From positions 503,501-567,500 of the forward strand of contig CP097899.1 of the NCBI GenBank assembly GCA_023639215.1: a stretch of DNA of 64,000 nt, written 5' to 3'. Position numbers and translations under genes: made by a program. The notes beneath the pieces were generated by a model. It was not told the DNA's origin. It saw nothing but the letters and a program-made list of their open reading frames with translations, and ran no database searches. Numbering within the stretch: position 1 is the first letter of the stretch; every line of letters begins with the position of its first letter. Shown piece after piece: positions 19,001-26,381 of the stretch. This DNA is from Candidatus Pristimantibacillus lignocellulolyticus. Its GTDB lineage: Bacteria > Bacillota > Bacilli > Paenibacillales > Paenibacillaceae.

Positions 19001-19256
19001 CAAATTTGAAAATATCAAAGATTTCATTTAATGAAAGATTATCACCAAGTTCACTTTCTATAAAAGAAGTCGAAGCATTATATTCATTTATTAAAATATC
19101 AAGTAATAATCGTTCTTGCTCGTTATAATTCTGCTCCGAGCTTACATCAGAGTTTGACAGTTCTTGTGCCTGAACACCGGTTAACGAAACATATTCTAAA
19201 CAGAATGATATTACAAGAAGTAAACATATTAATTTACTTAATATGGTCTTTTTCAT
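13029..19256 (-). CDS. Secreted Rhs/YD-repeat polymorphic toxin
   Basis: A 2,075-residue protein. A signal peptide (about 1-31) and a helical segment precede about 35 Gly-Gln-Glu triplets (about 145-249). An acidic linker follows, then a region opening SPLSGSLSLSSTDVIMPG (about residue 350), typical of secreted Rhs proteins. Then come dozens of YD repeats and the conserved core ending RARWYDPSIGRFINKDTY and NPLRYIDPSGH near 1900. After this, a poly-Gly run and linker lead to a variable C-terminal domain of about 110 residues (NLRSWAEGKGWVRQD to GTHIPLGK). By family logic the YD barrel encloses this C-terminal toxin for delivery to competitors. AAGGAG precedes the ATG by eight bases. The toxin family was not identified. 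Confidence 0.85.
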   Translation of the reverse strand: MKKTILSKLICLLLVISFCLEYVSLTGVQAQELSNSDVSSEQNYNEQERLLLDILINEYNASTSFIESELGDNLSLNEIFDIFKFGKKENLSYFEVKEYLFTKEKKLSQNSEVSINNSLLDEKLRDVIIVDAPHMTSEMLDLHSIQEGQEGQEGQEGQEGQEGQEGQEGQEGQEGQEGQEGQEGQEGQEGQEGQEGQGGQEGQEGQEGQEGQEGQEGQEGQEGQEGQAGQEGQEGQGAQEGQEGQEGQEQVGEKEEHEDELQGASVIVEPSILVQNKDLINQDSKKEITNNEENIEDSNNNEGEELKEEITGQDQEITELLKSSTLEFDMPEPEYNINSFQKAPYMATSTNEAISPLSGSLSLSSTDVIMPGLNGLNFALTRTYDSNESQQYDLTTKSQLNQNYGYNVYFNVIKKLITKRYEAKYKTYYYFEYDRNKDGIGDYNSITFPSNFNTIVGGYSTLSAAQTALSSTTLTAFTRQATGTSEESKTNSFPISKSYSDSKGYSGTLTKSGSSYVSSGSYTAAESKTATGTCPNSIPGKYGADGQWVATGSATNTCYTTMPYSSGGFTGTLNRTTTETIKACTSPGTAGWTCTKQYSANYSGTVTKPAVDTRKYQQNYSGTVVIPKIGDFRPGEWTTEGNSYVRVVDAIDTKWIDSIDVIASTGINGVRSTLHNSEADAKSMRDLINSSPGAPVGSIEENGQQYALFLTNTPNAYYSFESIPGSYYYTYYNDTKMSNNERLYPIGKGWSWDLPYMTNDGGKNFIHLQGGGSYEVSGTTLKDYEWNDLSIHTDTTITVNNEKSAYRLTNVQGTWAQYFDSDGRLLRMTDAYNNYVDFKYDQHSVYKRKLISEISNNIGNVIRISYADNKVSVTYNNQSTVYHKTVEEGIEVLTSVTDVAGRNTSYQYELKDASFNLIANRPDRAVKNPYTLLTAVVHPTGAITDYQYETTPINRYIGSDSLNQYYQITARQDRIEYENSNFDIYNKYNYSYGTTDIGQSYNSDLTITTEVANDDIISTHTYFKDYVDSTTGNKYYLNEQKNNVGTQEKRTTYQYNKKVGSNTYAVTIPTTITSSDNLTNDPLVENVEYDDYGNKTKHINFKGFTTDYTYYPTNRLLKSVTVPANTNEKLYSEYTYNDQSTVIQEVMKHNDSTGEVIKQIDSLNIDSNGNIGKVIVSDSDHIVTHNLGYINGFLSQIKTDSQDIPTILTSYVYDSVTGNLLDYIDGGGNKYSYQYDELDRIIQINSPDASSVRANYDDIANEVTVTDALNQHSITRWNGLGWEVEQGVIAEEGYRKLVSYEYTANGQVKSIRDTRDAQTIHHYDEWNRKDLTVFPNGVAHIFDYDDANRELTTTARSAQNIIENGKTERYDRYGRVIEVREHKYLDNTSKIVQTNSYHPVSDAVVQTTDAEQNLSQYNYDVLGNLIEVVNALGESVTYQYNGNNLLTKVTYADGAFTEKEYDSLGRMISNTDKGGLIRTFQYDNLGNLLEQTDNNGQVFSYKYDSLNRLLKKNGPTEEISFSYNSNGQRLSMTDQTGVTKYEYQTYTGELISVTSPDEKVISYTYDKAMQRLNVTLPFGDQIKYTYDSIGRVTSLDWNQAQAERYTYDAFGRLSTRSQANGMETSYYNSDGVMSSLKHTINQNVANQYQYTYDDNKNITDIVNVVSNPVKNNSYTYDELNRIDTSSEFEEVYTYDKQHNRSTLSSTVPLDLVNAEYEYDEWDRLIKVIRDGNIIEYTYNGDNLLVERKEGGVKARYYYDGNQIVAEGIVGSNGEVTEKSSYLVHDQIVLREDQGGLRSYYTFNGHGDVVEIRDENGALQNEYEYDTWGDVISSSETIDNLFKYSGEYWDEDAQLQYLRARWYDPSIGRFINKDTYEGELNNPLSLNLYSYVANNPLRYIDPSGHKFIQGAGGGGGGGGAVSFNFRNTTPATGKNNSNARPGINTNKNAANSSDVLRQEQLDIINGGKTKGAGKAIVKDTGKLADNIANLRSWAEGKGWVRQDTAGGVEQWGIKNADGTFSWRLKIKPEASTREGLEAGSNQPRFDARLDDKGTYINPFTGQTGGKSVGTHIPLGK
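18503..18822 (-). repeat. 9-bp tandem repeat encoding (Gly-Gln-Glu)n
   Basis: About 35 copies of a 9-base unit (TGTCCTTCT on the plus strand) lie in frame inside the Rhs gene. The plus-strand right part (18604-18822) is almost uniform apart from one Gly-Gly variant at 18661-18666. The left end carries silent changes and Ala/Gly substitutions. Uniformity at one end points to recent slipped-strand expansion. Because the unit is nine bases, copy-number change keeps the frame. Confidence 0.95.
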
Positions 19257-19306
19257 TTCTATTTCTCCTTCTGTATTAAGTTTTTTTTATTACAATCCAA
19301 CCAGCT

Positions 19307-21370
19307 TTACTCGATTTGAGTTAGTTTCTTAGAAAGCATATTTCCATTGGGATCATAGCTGTAAGATACTTCGTACTTTTTGCCACGAATACTAATAATC
19401 TCCTTCATTAACAAGCCCGCTGGTGAGTACTCATAATTCCGGATATCTTTATAAGAACCAATTTTACGTATATCAAATGAGTCAGAAGTTCTGTTATACT
19501 CCCATGCAATGAGTGAACCATCCGGTTTAAAACTCATTCCCCCAAGATGTGAGTTCCCTATTGATGTAAACTTACCGTCTGTCACTAGGCGTGGAACCCC
19601 CAACCCTCCACCCCAGCTATAGAGAGAACCTCCCGTATCAATTGCGGATATATATATTGCGTAGTCACTGAACCGTCGACCTACTGCAACATCAAAAGAT
19701 TTAATATTTTCCAATACTTTTCCAGTCTCGTAATCTGCATAGATATATTCAAGAACTACTAAATAACCTTCCCCATTTCCTAATTCACCAGAACCATTTA
19801 CACCTTTGGCAATCATTCTACCATCTTCTAAAAGTATAATTGTATTAAGTGCGGTTGCCTGAATATCTTTAACATTTATTATCGGATTATTATACATATC
19901 CGTTTCAATTAATCTCGGTATAAAAGTTGGCAGATCAATTTGCATACCAAAAATTTTCCACTGATTACCCCAAAAATAAGCTGTTCCGTCTGCCTTTAAT
20001 GCAACTGAATGATACGCACCTGCATCTGCATAGATTACATCTTCGAGATAAGTTTCACCTTCATTTTCGGCTGCCAACACAAGTACAGGAACGGGACTAT
20101 CTACCCAATTATTACCACCATCACCCAATTGACCGTCCTCATTTAATCCCCATGCAAAAACGTTTCCATCTGAGGTAACAGCTAAATTATGATCCCAACC
20201 TGCACTTATGGAAACAATGTTATTCAAAAATCCCTCTCCATTTTCTCCAACTACTTGAACTGGTGTATTTCGAGATTCGTATGTGCCATTACCTAACTGA
20301 CCCTGAGTATTGTCTCCCCAAGCCCATACAGTACCATCTGATGCTAATGCAAGTGAATGACTTTCTCCTGCACTTACTGAAATGATTTCCTTATTCGCCA
20401 ATGGTTCAATTAATGTTGGAAGTTCATCATACAATGAATTATTATTCTTCCATTCCAACACTTGCTTATTGGCATTAATAATTAAAGAATGATTAGTTCC
20501 AGCCGAAATCTTTTTATGATAATAACTACGATCTATTTCATCTATAGTTGAAATTGTATTTACATTGCTTCGTGCAATTGATAGATTCGAGTTTAGTACA
20601 TACTGAAGGTCAATTTTTTCGTTGAAATCTTCTCCTATTAGACCTTGAATTGCTCCTTCAGGAATCTCAATTCTCAACTCACCTTCTTGTTGTTCTTTGG
20701 CCTTAATCTTAATCTCCATACTCATCCCGTGTACTGTTGATTCAACTTCAACAATCTCATCATTTATGGTTCCTCGGATGTCACTAAAATGTTTCCCGAT
20801 AACAACGTTCTTGTTAAATAACACTTGTATAGGCTCAGAATCATTTGACATGGTGCCTGGAGACTCTGGCAGTACTCTTACCGCTGTTAAATTCAGGTCA
20901 CGAAGTAACTCCGTTGTAAAGAAATTCTCATAATCCTGTTCCAAATATTCATTGGCTTTAGAACTAACACTCTCTCTTTTAACTGTAACTTTATAAGAAG
21001 CCGATGAGCCTAAGCTTGTTGTTGGATCAATCAATAACTTATTCCCTTCTACTGCTTTCATGGTTTCTATTACAGTTCCGTTACTTGTAACAGATATTAG
21101 TTCAGAGTCTTTCAGCAATAATTCTTTATTAAAAATAATAACAATAAAACTTTTAGCTCTCATATTTACTTCATCATCTTGTGGCATCATTCCTAAGACT
21201 TTTAGAGAGTTATCATTATTACTTACAACTTTTTCCGATAATGTTTCATTTTTCGTAGGACTAGTAAACTTTGTACTTTGTTTCTCAGTTAGTAATGGCT
21301 TTGCACAAGCTACTGTAATTATTGACAACATGACAGCTAATGAAAGCAAATAAATAAATTTATTTTTCAT
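19307..21370 (-). CDS. Lipoprotein with Ig-like domains and RCC1 repeats
   Basis: A 687-residue protein beginning with a lipoprotein signal whose cysteine lies at about 22 (ITVACAK). Two SbsA/Big_5-type Ig-like domains follow (about 55-250, for example FNKELLLKDSEL). Then come RCC1-type beta-propeller blades (about 280-620, repeated GESHSLALASDGTVWAWGDN and GQLGNG). The tail ends with one YD-like repeat (YSYDPNGNMLSKK). It lies 50 bases upstream of the Rhs gene on the same strand, so it probably belongs to the same unit. The YD-like tail suggests past recombination with, or docking to, the Rhs protein. A cell-surface binding role is inferred. Confidence 0.7.
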   Translation of the reverse strand: MKNKFIYLLSLAVMLSIITVACAKPLLTEKQSTKFTSPTKNETLSEKVVSNNDNSLKVLGMMPQDDEVNMRAKSFIVIIFNKELLLKDSELISVTSNGTVIETMKAVEGNKLLIDPTTSLGSSASYKVTVKRESVSSKANEYLEQDYENFFTTELLRDLNLTAVRVLPESPGTMSNDSEPIQVLFNKNVVIGKHFSDIRGTINDEIVEVESTVHGMSMEIKIKAKEQQEGELRIEIPEGAIQGLIGEDFNEKIDLQYVLNSNLSIARSNVNTISTIDEIDRSYYHKKISAGTNHSLIINANKQVLEWKNNNSLYDELPTLIEPLANKEIISVSAGESHSLALASDGTVWAWGDNTQGQLGNGTYESRNTPVQVVGENGEGFLNNIVSISAGWDHNLAVTSDGNVFAWGLNEDGQLGDGGNNWVDSPVPVLVLAAENEGETYLEDVIYADAGAYHSVALKADGTAYFWGNQWKIFGMQIDLPTFIPRLIETDMYNNPIINVKDIQATALNTIILLEDGRMIAKGVNGSGELGNGEGYLVVLEYIYADYETGKVLENIKSFDVAVGRRFSDYAIYISAIDTGGSLYSWGGGLGVPRLVTDGKFTSIGNSHLGGMSFKPDGSLIAWEYNRTSDSFDIRKIGSYKDIRNYEYSPAGLLMKEIISIRGKKYEVSYSYDPNGNMLSKKLTQIE

Positions 21371-21529
21371 ACATTCTTCACCCTATTTTAATTTTTTTCT
21401 TTTAATAATGATTGTTTCTTGGGATCTTAAATTTTCTTTCCTTATTTTAGATAATTTTTAAGTGTCTAATAAAATAATAAAAAACCGATAAAATACTTTC
21501 TGAGAATTGAAATCAATATCTTGAAGAGA

Positions 21530-21764
21530 GTAAGCTGGAACAAAATTTTATAAAAACATCCTTGGTATAGAAACTCTAATGGTGTAACAATCAATTGATC
21601 TCCAATTATGGAAATGGAAATCTCATTTCTTAAATTAACTAATTCTTTTTTGATAATTGTAATTAAGTTAAGATCATACCTTCTTTAATCTCCCTATAGA
21701 AGCTCACATTAAATGAGGTATCAATGGGAACGAATTGAATACTATCTTCATTAGTATTAATCAT
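21530..21764 (-). pseudogene. Frameshifted gene remnant
   Basis: An ATG at 21764 opens a 33-codon frame (DSIQFVPIDTSFNVSFYREI) ending at 21663. A different frame then continues with protein-like sequence (RNEISISIIGDQLIVTPLEF) to about 21530. Together they look like one small protein broken by a frameshift. Family not recognised. The rest of 21371-21930 shows nothing else. Confidence 0.3.
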
Positions 21765-21932
21765 TTTTTAACTATACTGCTTGCACTTACTATAGTATCT
21801 GAAATCAATGAAATAATACCGTTCAGGAATAATACCTTTATTTTATGCTTCAATTCTCTGCCCTTTCATTCTCATTCTTAATCACTGTTTAATCTTCTGT
21901 ATGTTTTCAAAACATGAATAATCAGAAACACA

Positions 21933-21966
21933 TAAAAAGGCCATCTTTCAAAATTGAAAGATGGCC
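21933..21966 (-). terminator. Rho-independent terminator after the cobalamin riboswitch
   Basis: Minus-strand stem GGCCATCTTTCA / TGAAAGATGGCC with a four-base loop and five T residues. It lies about 35 bases past the aptamer, so it is either the expression-platform terminator or a stand-alone stop. Confidence 0.8.
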
Positions 21967-22002
21967 ACTAATGTGAATGCTGAATTAATCAGCAGACATA
22001 GA

Positions 22003-22215
22003 AAATATGCACCCTCCTCCCATCCTCGTGGGGAAAAATAAAATCATTACTGGCAGGTCTCCTGGCTTGCATCATCGCAACTTATTTCCTTCCCGTATTA
22101 GTCAAAAAGTACAGTGGATATATAATAAGTTACTCCGCTTTACAGTGGCGGGACCGCATCGGAATTTAACCGAACTTCCCTTTTAAGTTACTGTAACAGA
22201 CTATACAGTAACACC
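22003..22215 (-). promoter_or_regulatory. Cobalamin (B12) riboswitch
   Basis: The minus strand carries the conserved adenosylcobalamin aptamer elements in order. GGGAAG and GGTTAAATTCCGATGCGG are followed by CCCGCCACTGTAA, then the B12 box GCCAGGAGACCTGCC (22052-22066), and finally a GC-rich hairpin with CCCCACGAGGATGGG. In related Gram-positive bacteria these control cobalamin uptake or synthesis genes. Here no such gene follows: a terminator comes directly after, and the next intact gene on that strand starts about 560 bases downstream and is the RCC1 lipoprotein. Confidence 0.9.
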
Positions 22216-22410
22216 ATTAATGAAAAATATTATGTTTTTAATTAAATCCTAACTAAGGTACCATATTATAGTTATAATAACAATATTATTATTTGATTAA
22301 TAGTTAATATCCATAGATAATGTATTTATATTTCTATTATTTATGTTTTTATTATATTTTTTGAATTGACACAATCTAAAAAGAAATTCGACAATTATAA
22401 TTCATTTAGC

Positions 22411-22656
22411 TTAATCTCCAACTGGATCGAGTCCTATCTTAAGATTATCAATTGGAGTAGAGTCAGTACGCTATAATTCTAATTCACACACATATCCATT
22501 AGAAACATGTAAATTTACAAGTATAGGTACACTTTCTTCATAAATAATCATCTCTAAGGGAACTAGAATATTGGTAAAATACGATTCTACTCTTTGGGAA
22601 ACCTCTATATCAATTGTCTTACACCCAATCCAAAAATAAAAATCCTTTCTACTATT
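22411..22656 (-). pseudogene. Immunity-protein-like remnant with nonsense codon
   Basis: A minus-strand frame without a start reads RKDFYFWIGCKTIDIEVSQR and continues to SNGYVCELEL. It is then broken by TAG (22471-22473) and goes on RTDSTPIDNLKIGLDPVGD to a stop. G-Y-V-x-E-L-E-[x]-x-R-x-D-x-x-P-I is a pattern I associate with small proteins beside polymorphic toxins. The missing start and the internal stop mark it as decayed. Family link is tentative. Confidence 0.4.
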
Positions 22657-22703
22657 TCATTAAATCAGATCCATAATAAAAATTAAATACACTTCCTCTG
22701 TAA

Positions 22704-23210
22704 GTTGAATTTTTTGAACCTAGTGGCGTCATTGAAATCTCGCAAAGTATGATATACGCCGTGAAAGGAGTAGTAATCGTTAAGCATCCAAAAACAAGAA
22801 ATTCCATCCGAAAAGTTGCTTTACCGAATTCAATGCTTGTGGAAATGAAAGAGTACTACGCTTTTCGATTAAATGAGCGCAAAGAAATGATTGACGAATG
22901 GCAAGGCGGAAATTGGTTCTTCATGTTCTCCCATTCCAATGGACATCCTTTCCATCATGAGCGACCTTATCTTTGGTTTAGACAATTCATTAAGAAAAAT
23001 GATTTCAGATATATCCGATTTCATGACCTGCGGCACACCTCGGCTACAATCTTGATTAATCAGGGAGTTCACGCTAAGATCATCTCTGAGCGCTTAGGTC
23101 ATGGAGATATTTCCACAACGATGAACATATACGGTCATGCATTGAGATCAGCTGATCAAGCTGCTGCTGATAAATTTGAATCGTTATTTAAAAACAAACC
23201 TTCTGAATGA
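22704..23210 (+). pseudogene. Tyrosine recombinase, C-terminal remnant
   Basis: Codons from 22704 (the longest ATG frame starts at 22749) encode only the end of a phage-type integrase catalytic domain. It has KHPKTRNSIRKVALP, the box II H-x-x-R in FHDLRHTSATILINQG, LGHGDISTTMNIYGH with the second His and the nucleophile Tyr. The N-terminal DNA-binding domains and the first catalytic Arg (box I) are absent, and a stop lies just upstream at 22701. It ends 188 bases before the methyltransferase gene end that is duplicated at 641-674, so it is inferred to be the inactivated integrase of the outer island. Confidence 0.8.
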
Positions 23211-23212
23211 CA

Positions 23213-23254
23213 AAGATGACGCTCAGGATAAACAGTTCCTAAGCGTCATCTTTA
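23213..23254. terminator. Rho-independent terminator
   Basis: AAGATGACGCT and AGCGTCATCTT pair around an 18-base loop, directly after the integrase remnant. Confidence 0.65.
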
Positions 23255-23397
23255 TGTTCTTATAGGTTGATCTCCGGTCAATTTTTACATCAATTTTACA
23301 TCAACGCTAGTTTGTTGAGGCAACAGTATTACCAATGTTAATGACGCTGCACACCATCAGTAAACCCAATGTACATAAGGGATTACAGACATCTGTA

Positions 23398-23446
23398 CTA
23401 CACTCTCTCCAACCACGTAACTACTTCAACATGCCCCGTATGCGGG
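23398..23446. other. att-type target: 3' end of the rlmD gene
   Basis: This gene end is duplicated at 641-674 and, in part, at 11298-11315. It still encodes an intact C-terminus here, so the island supplied or kept a functional gene end, which is typical of integration into the 3' end of a gene. Direct repeats of TTTTACATCAA lie just outside, at 23283-23304. Confidence 0.65.
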
Positions 23447-25371
23447 AACATGTCTACTGGTGTTACTTCCATCGTTCTATAGCCACCATCTTCGAGCAAT
23501 CTCAAATCCCTCGCCAACGTTGATGGATTACAACTTACATACACTACACGCTCAGGACGAATTGCAAGAATCGTATCTAGTAGCTCTGCATCACAGCCTT
23601 TACGAGGTGGATCGACTACGATAACATCTGCTTTCATCCCTTTTTTCTTCCATCTTGGAATGACGATCTCTGCAGGTCCCGCTTCAAACGTAGTATTTTC
23701 TAGTCCATTCAACTTCGCATTACGCTTAGCATCTTCAATCGCTTCAGGCACGATTTCTACACCGTACACATGACCAGCATTACGAGCTAGGAACAACGAG
23801 ATGGTACCAATTCCACAATATGCATCGATCACTTGCTCTTTACCTGTTAATCCCGCATATTCAACTGCTTTACGATATAGAGAAATCGTCTGTTCAGGAT
23901 TCACTTGATAGAATGATCTAGCTGAGATTGCAAAGCGAATACCATCTAACTCATCATAAATGACTTCGCTACCCCAGATCACTTTCGTCGTTTCACCGAA
24001 GATCGCATTCGTAACTTTATCATTCACATTGTGGACGATACTCTTCACATTCGGAATACGTTTACGAATATGTTCAATCCATTCAGGTTGACGTGCAATA
24101 CGAGAAGTATTCGTAATAAGTACAACCATTACCTCACCAGTAACTACGCCGATACGTGTTACAACATGACGCAATATACCTGTTCCCGTCTCTTCATCAT
24201 ATGGCAACACTCGCAATTCTCGAGCAATTTCCTTCACTTGATGTATGACTTCATCATTACGTTCCTTCTGAATCATACAATCTTTCATATCGACAATACG
24301 ATGACTACCCTTAGCATAGAAACCACCGACTAGCTCTTCACTACTCTCGCCTCTACCAATTGGCACAGCAGCCTTATTACGATAACGCCAAGGATTATCC
24401 ATACCTACCGTTGGATGTACAATCACTTGATGTTCTGTAGACGTTGCATCGCCTTCCGCGCCAACTTGTTGTTCTCCCGTTACTTGTAGCTTACCAATAC
24501 GAGTTAAACTATCGATAACATGCTGACGTTTCCACACTAACTGACCTTCATAATCAAAATGCTGTAGCTGACAACCACCGCATTCTTTATAGATTGGACA
24601 AGGTGGTTCTACACGTTGCTCACTTACATTTTTGAAAGCTGTCACTTTAGCATAGCCGTACTGCTTTTTGGACTTCAATATCTTCGCTTCAACTTGCTCA
24701 CCTGGCAATGTGTTAGGAATGAACAATGTATATCCCGCACTTGTACGTCCAACACCTTCTCCATCATGAGTTATTCCAATGATATCTGCTTGCACCGTTT
24801 CATTCTTCTCATGTAACGTTGACAAGTTCTTTTTATTAGGTCCACGACGTGTATGACTATTTTTCGCACTTTCTGCTACTTTAGTTGCCGGTGCAGAAGC
24901 AATTTTCACAGTACCTTTAGCTGCTACAGGACGCTTCGGCTTACCATTTTGAGCAGATATATTACGCTCAGTATAGTTACTGCCTTGCGCTTTTCCACGA
25001 GAGCCTGTACTTTTCGCCGACTTACCACCTTTAGCATTATTAGATGGCTTCGAACTATTGGAATACTCACCGTCTCGCTCACTAGAACGCTCGCCATATT
25101 TACTTCCGCGTCCACTTGTGCCATTCACTCCGCCACGCTCAGCATATTTACTACCTTGTTCAGCCATTCTGCTCTTACGCGCAGCACTACCGTTAACACC
25201 AGCACGCTCGGCATATCTACTACCTCTTACAGCGGATTGCTCTCCAGATTTACTTTCACGCGTACTCTGACTAGTACGTGATCCAGGACGATCAGAAGAT
25301 TTATCTGCCTTATTAAATTGTGGTTTTCTATTGCTAAACTTGTTCCCCATAGTCTTTTTTGATTTCATCAT
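23398..25371 (-). CDS. rlmD: 23S rRNA (uracil-C5)-methyltransferase, RlmD/RlmCD type
   Basis: A 657-residue SAM-dependent enzyme that makes 5-methyluridine in 23S rRNA. A TRAM domain lies at about 192-250 (GITHDGEGVGRTSAGYTLF) and iron-sulfur cysteines at about 258-272 (CPIYKECGGC). The SAM site is near 500 (VIDAYCGIGTISLFLARN), then DPPRKG, and the catalytic Cys is in YVSCNPSTLARDL. The first 190 residues are an unusual basic, Ser/Gly/Arg-rich extension with repeats such as GSKYAERGGVNG. They are not part of the usual family length of about 450. GGAG precedes the ATG. Its 3' end is the insertion target of the upstream island. Confidence 0.88.
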   Translation of the reverse strand: MMKSKKTMGNKFSNRKPQFNKADKSSDRPGSRTSQSTRESKSGEQSAVRGSRYAERAGVNGSAARKSRMAEQGSKYAERGGVNGTSGRGSKYGERSSERDGEYSNSSKPSNNAKGGKSAKSTGSRGKAQGSNYTERNISAQNGKPKRPVAAKGTVKIASAPATKVAESAKNSHTRRGPNKKNLSTLHEKNETVQADIIGITHDGEGVGRTSAGYTLFIPNTLPGEQVEAKILKSKKQYGYAKVTAFKNVSEQRVEPPCPIYKECGGCQLQHFDYEGQLVWKRQHVIDSLTRIGKLQVTGEQQVGAEGDATSTEHQVIVHPTVGMDNPWRYRNKAAVPIGRGESSEELVGGFYAKGSHRIVDMKDCMIQKERNDEVIHQVKEIARELRVLPYDEETGTGILRHVVTRIGVVTGEVMVVLITNTSRIARQPEWIEHIRKRIPNVKSIVHNVNDKVTNAIFGETTKVIWGSEVIYDELDGIRFAISARSFYQVNPEQTISLYRKAVEYAGLTGKEQVIDAYCGIGTISLFLARNAGHVYGVEIVPEAIEDAKRNAKLNGLENTTFEAGPAEIVIPRWKKKGMKADVIVVDPPRKGCDAELLDTILAIRPERVVYVSCNPSTLARDLRLLEDGGYRTMEVTPVDMFPHTGHVEVVTWLERV

Positions 25372-25461
25372 TACGCTCCGCTCTAATTATGACTACCTTT
25401 TTTGCACCTTGTATCAGTTCAATCACAGTCCGCTTTTTGAACTTCTTCTATTACATTGAGA

Positions 25462-26372
25462 GTTCAAATCAGTTGCTTGTCAGCACCAAGAAGATGCCAT
25501 GAAGCTAGTGACGTGAGGAGCGCAACGTACGTTATTGGTACGTGAGCACCACAGCAAACGATGAATGGCATATTCGCAGCCGAATATACTACGTCAGCTT
25601 AACATCGTGATCACAAGTAGCTGATTTGAACATCCTCTTCAACTATAAGTTCAAATCAGTTACTTGTCAGCACCAAGAAGATGGCTTGAAGCTAGGAAAC
25701 GAGAAGCACAATGTACGTTATTTGTACATGCGCATCGCAGGCTTCCGATGAAAGCCATATTCGCAGCCGAGTATGCTACGTCAGCTTCACATCGTGATCA
25801 CAAGTAACTGATTTGAACATCCTCTTCCAATCTAAGTTCAAATCAGTTGCTTGTCAGAAGATGCCATGAAGCTAGTGACGTGAGGAGCGCAACGTACGTT
25901 ATTGGTACGTGAGCACCACAGCAAACGATGAATGGCATATTCGCAGCCGAATATACTACGCCAGCTTAACATCGTGATCACAAGTAGCTGATTTGAACAT
26001 CCTCTTCCAATATAAGTTCAAATCAGTTGCTTGTCAGCACCAAGAAGATGGCTTGAAGCTAGTGACGTGAGGAGCGCAACGTACGTTATTGGTACGTGAG
26101 CACCACAGCAAACGATGAATGGCATATTCGCAGCCGAATATACTACGCCAGCTTAACATCGTGATCACAAGTAGCTGATTTGAACATCCTCTTCCAATAT
26201 AAGTTCAAATCAGTTGCTTGTCAGCACCAAGAAGATGGCTTGAAGCTAGGAAACGAGAAGCACAGTGTACGTTATTTGTACACGCGCATCGCAGGCTTCC
26301 GATGAAAGCCATATTCGCAGCCGAGTATGCTACGTCAGCTTCACATCGTGATCACAAGTAACTGATTTGAAC
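25462..26372. repeat. Five tandem copies of a ~170-bp hairpin repeat
   Basis: Copies lie at about 25462-25631, 25649-25818, 25836-25998, 26016-26185 and 26203-26372, joined by 17-base linkers. Each starts GTTCAAATCAG and ends CTGATTTGAAC, giving roughly 19-bp terminal inverted repeats, with internal palindromes such as CGTACGTTATTGGTACG. Copies 1, 3 and 4 are near identical. Copies 2 and 5 form a second subtype. There is no coding frame. They fill the gap between the lipid kinase and rlmD and look like non-autonomous MITE/REP-type elements. Confidence 0.9.
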
Positions 26373-26381
26373 ATCCTCTAC

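Noticed and set aside
25462..26372. CRISPR array
   Set aside because: Units are about 170 bp and nearly identical throughout, with inverted ends and no short repeat/unique spacer alternation or cas genes.
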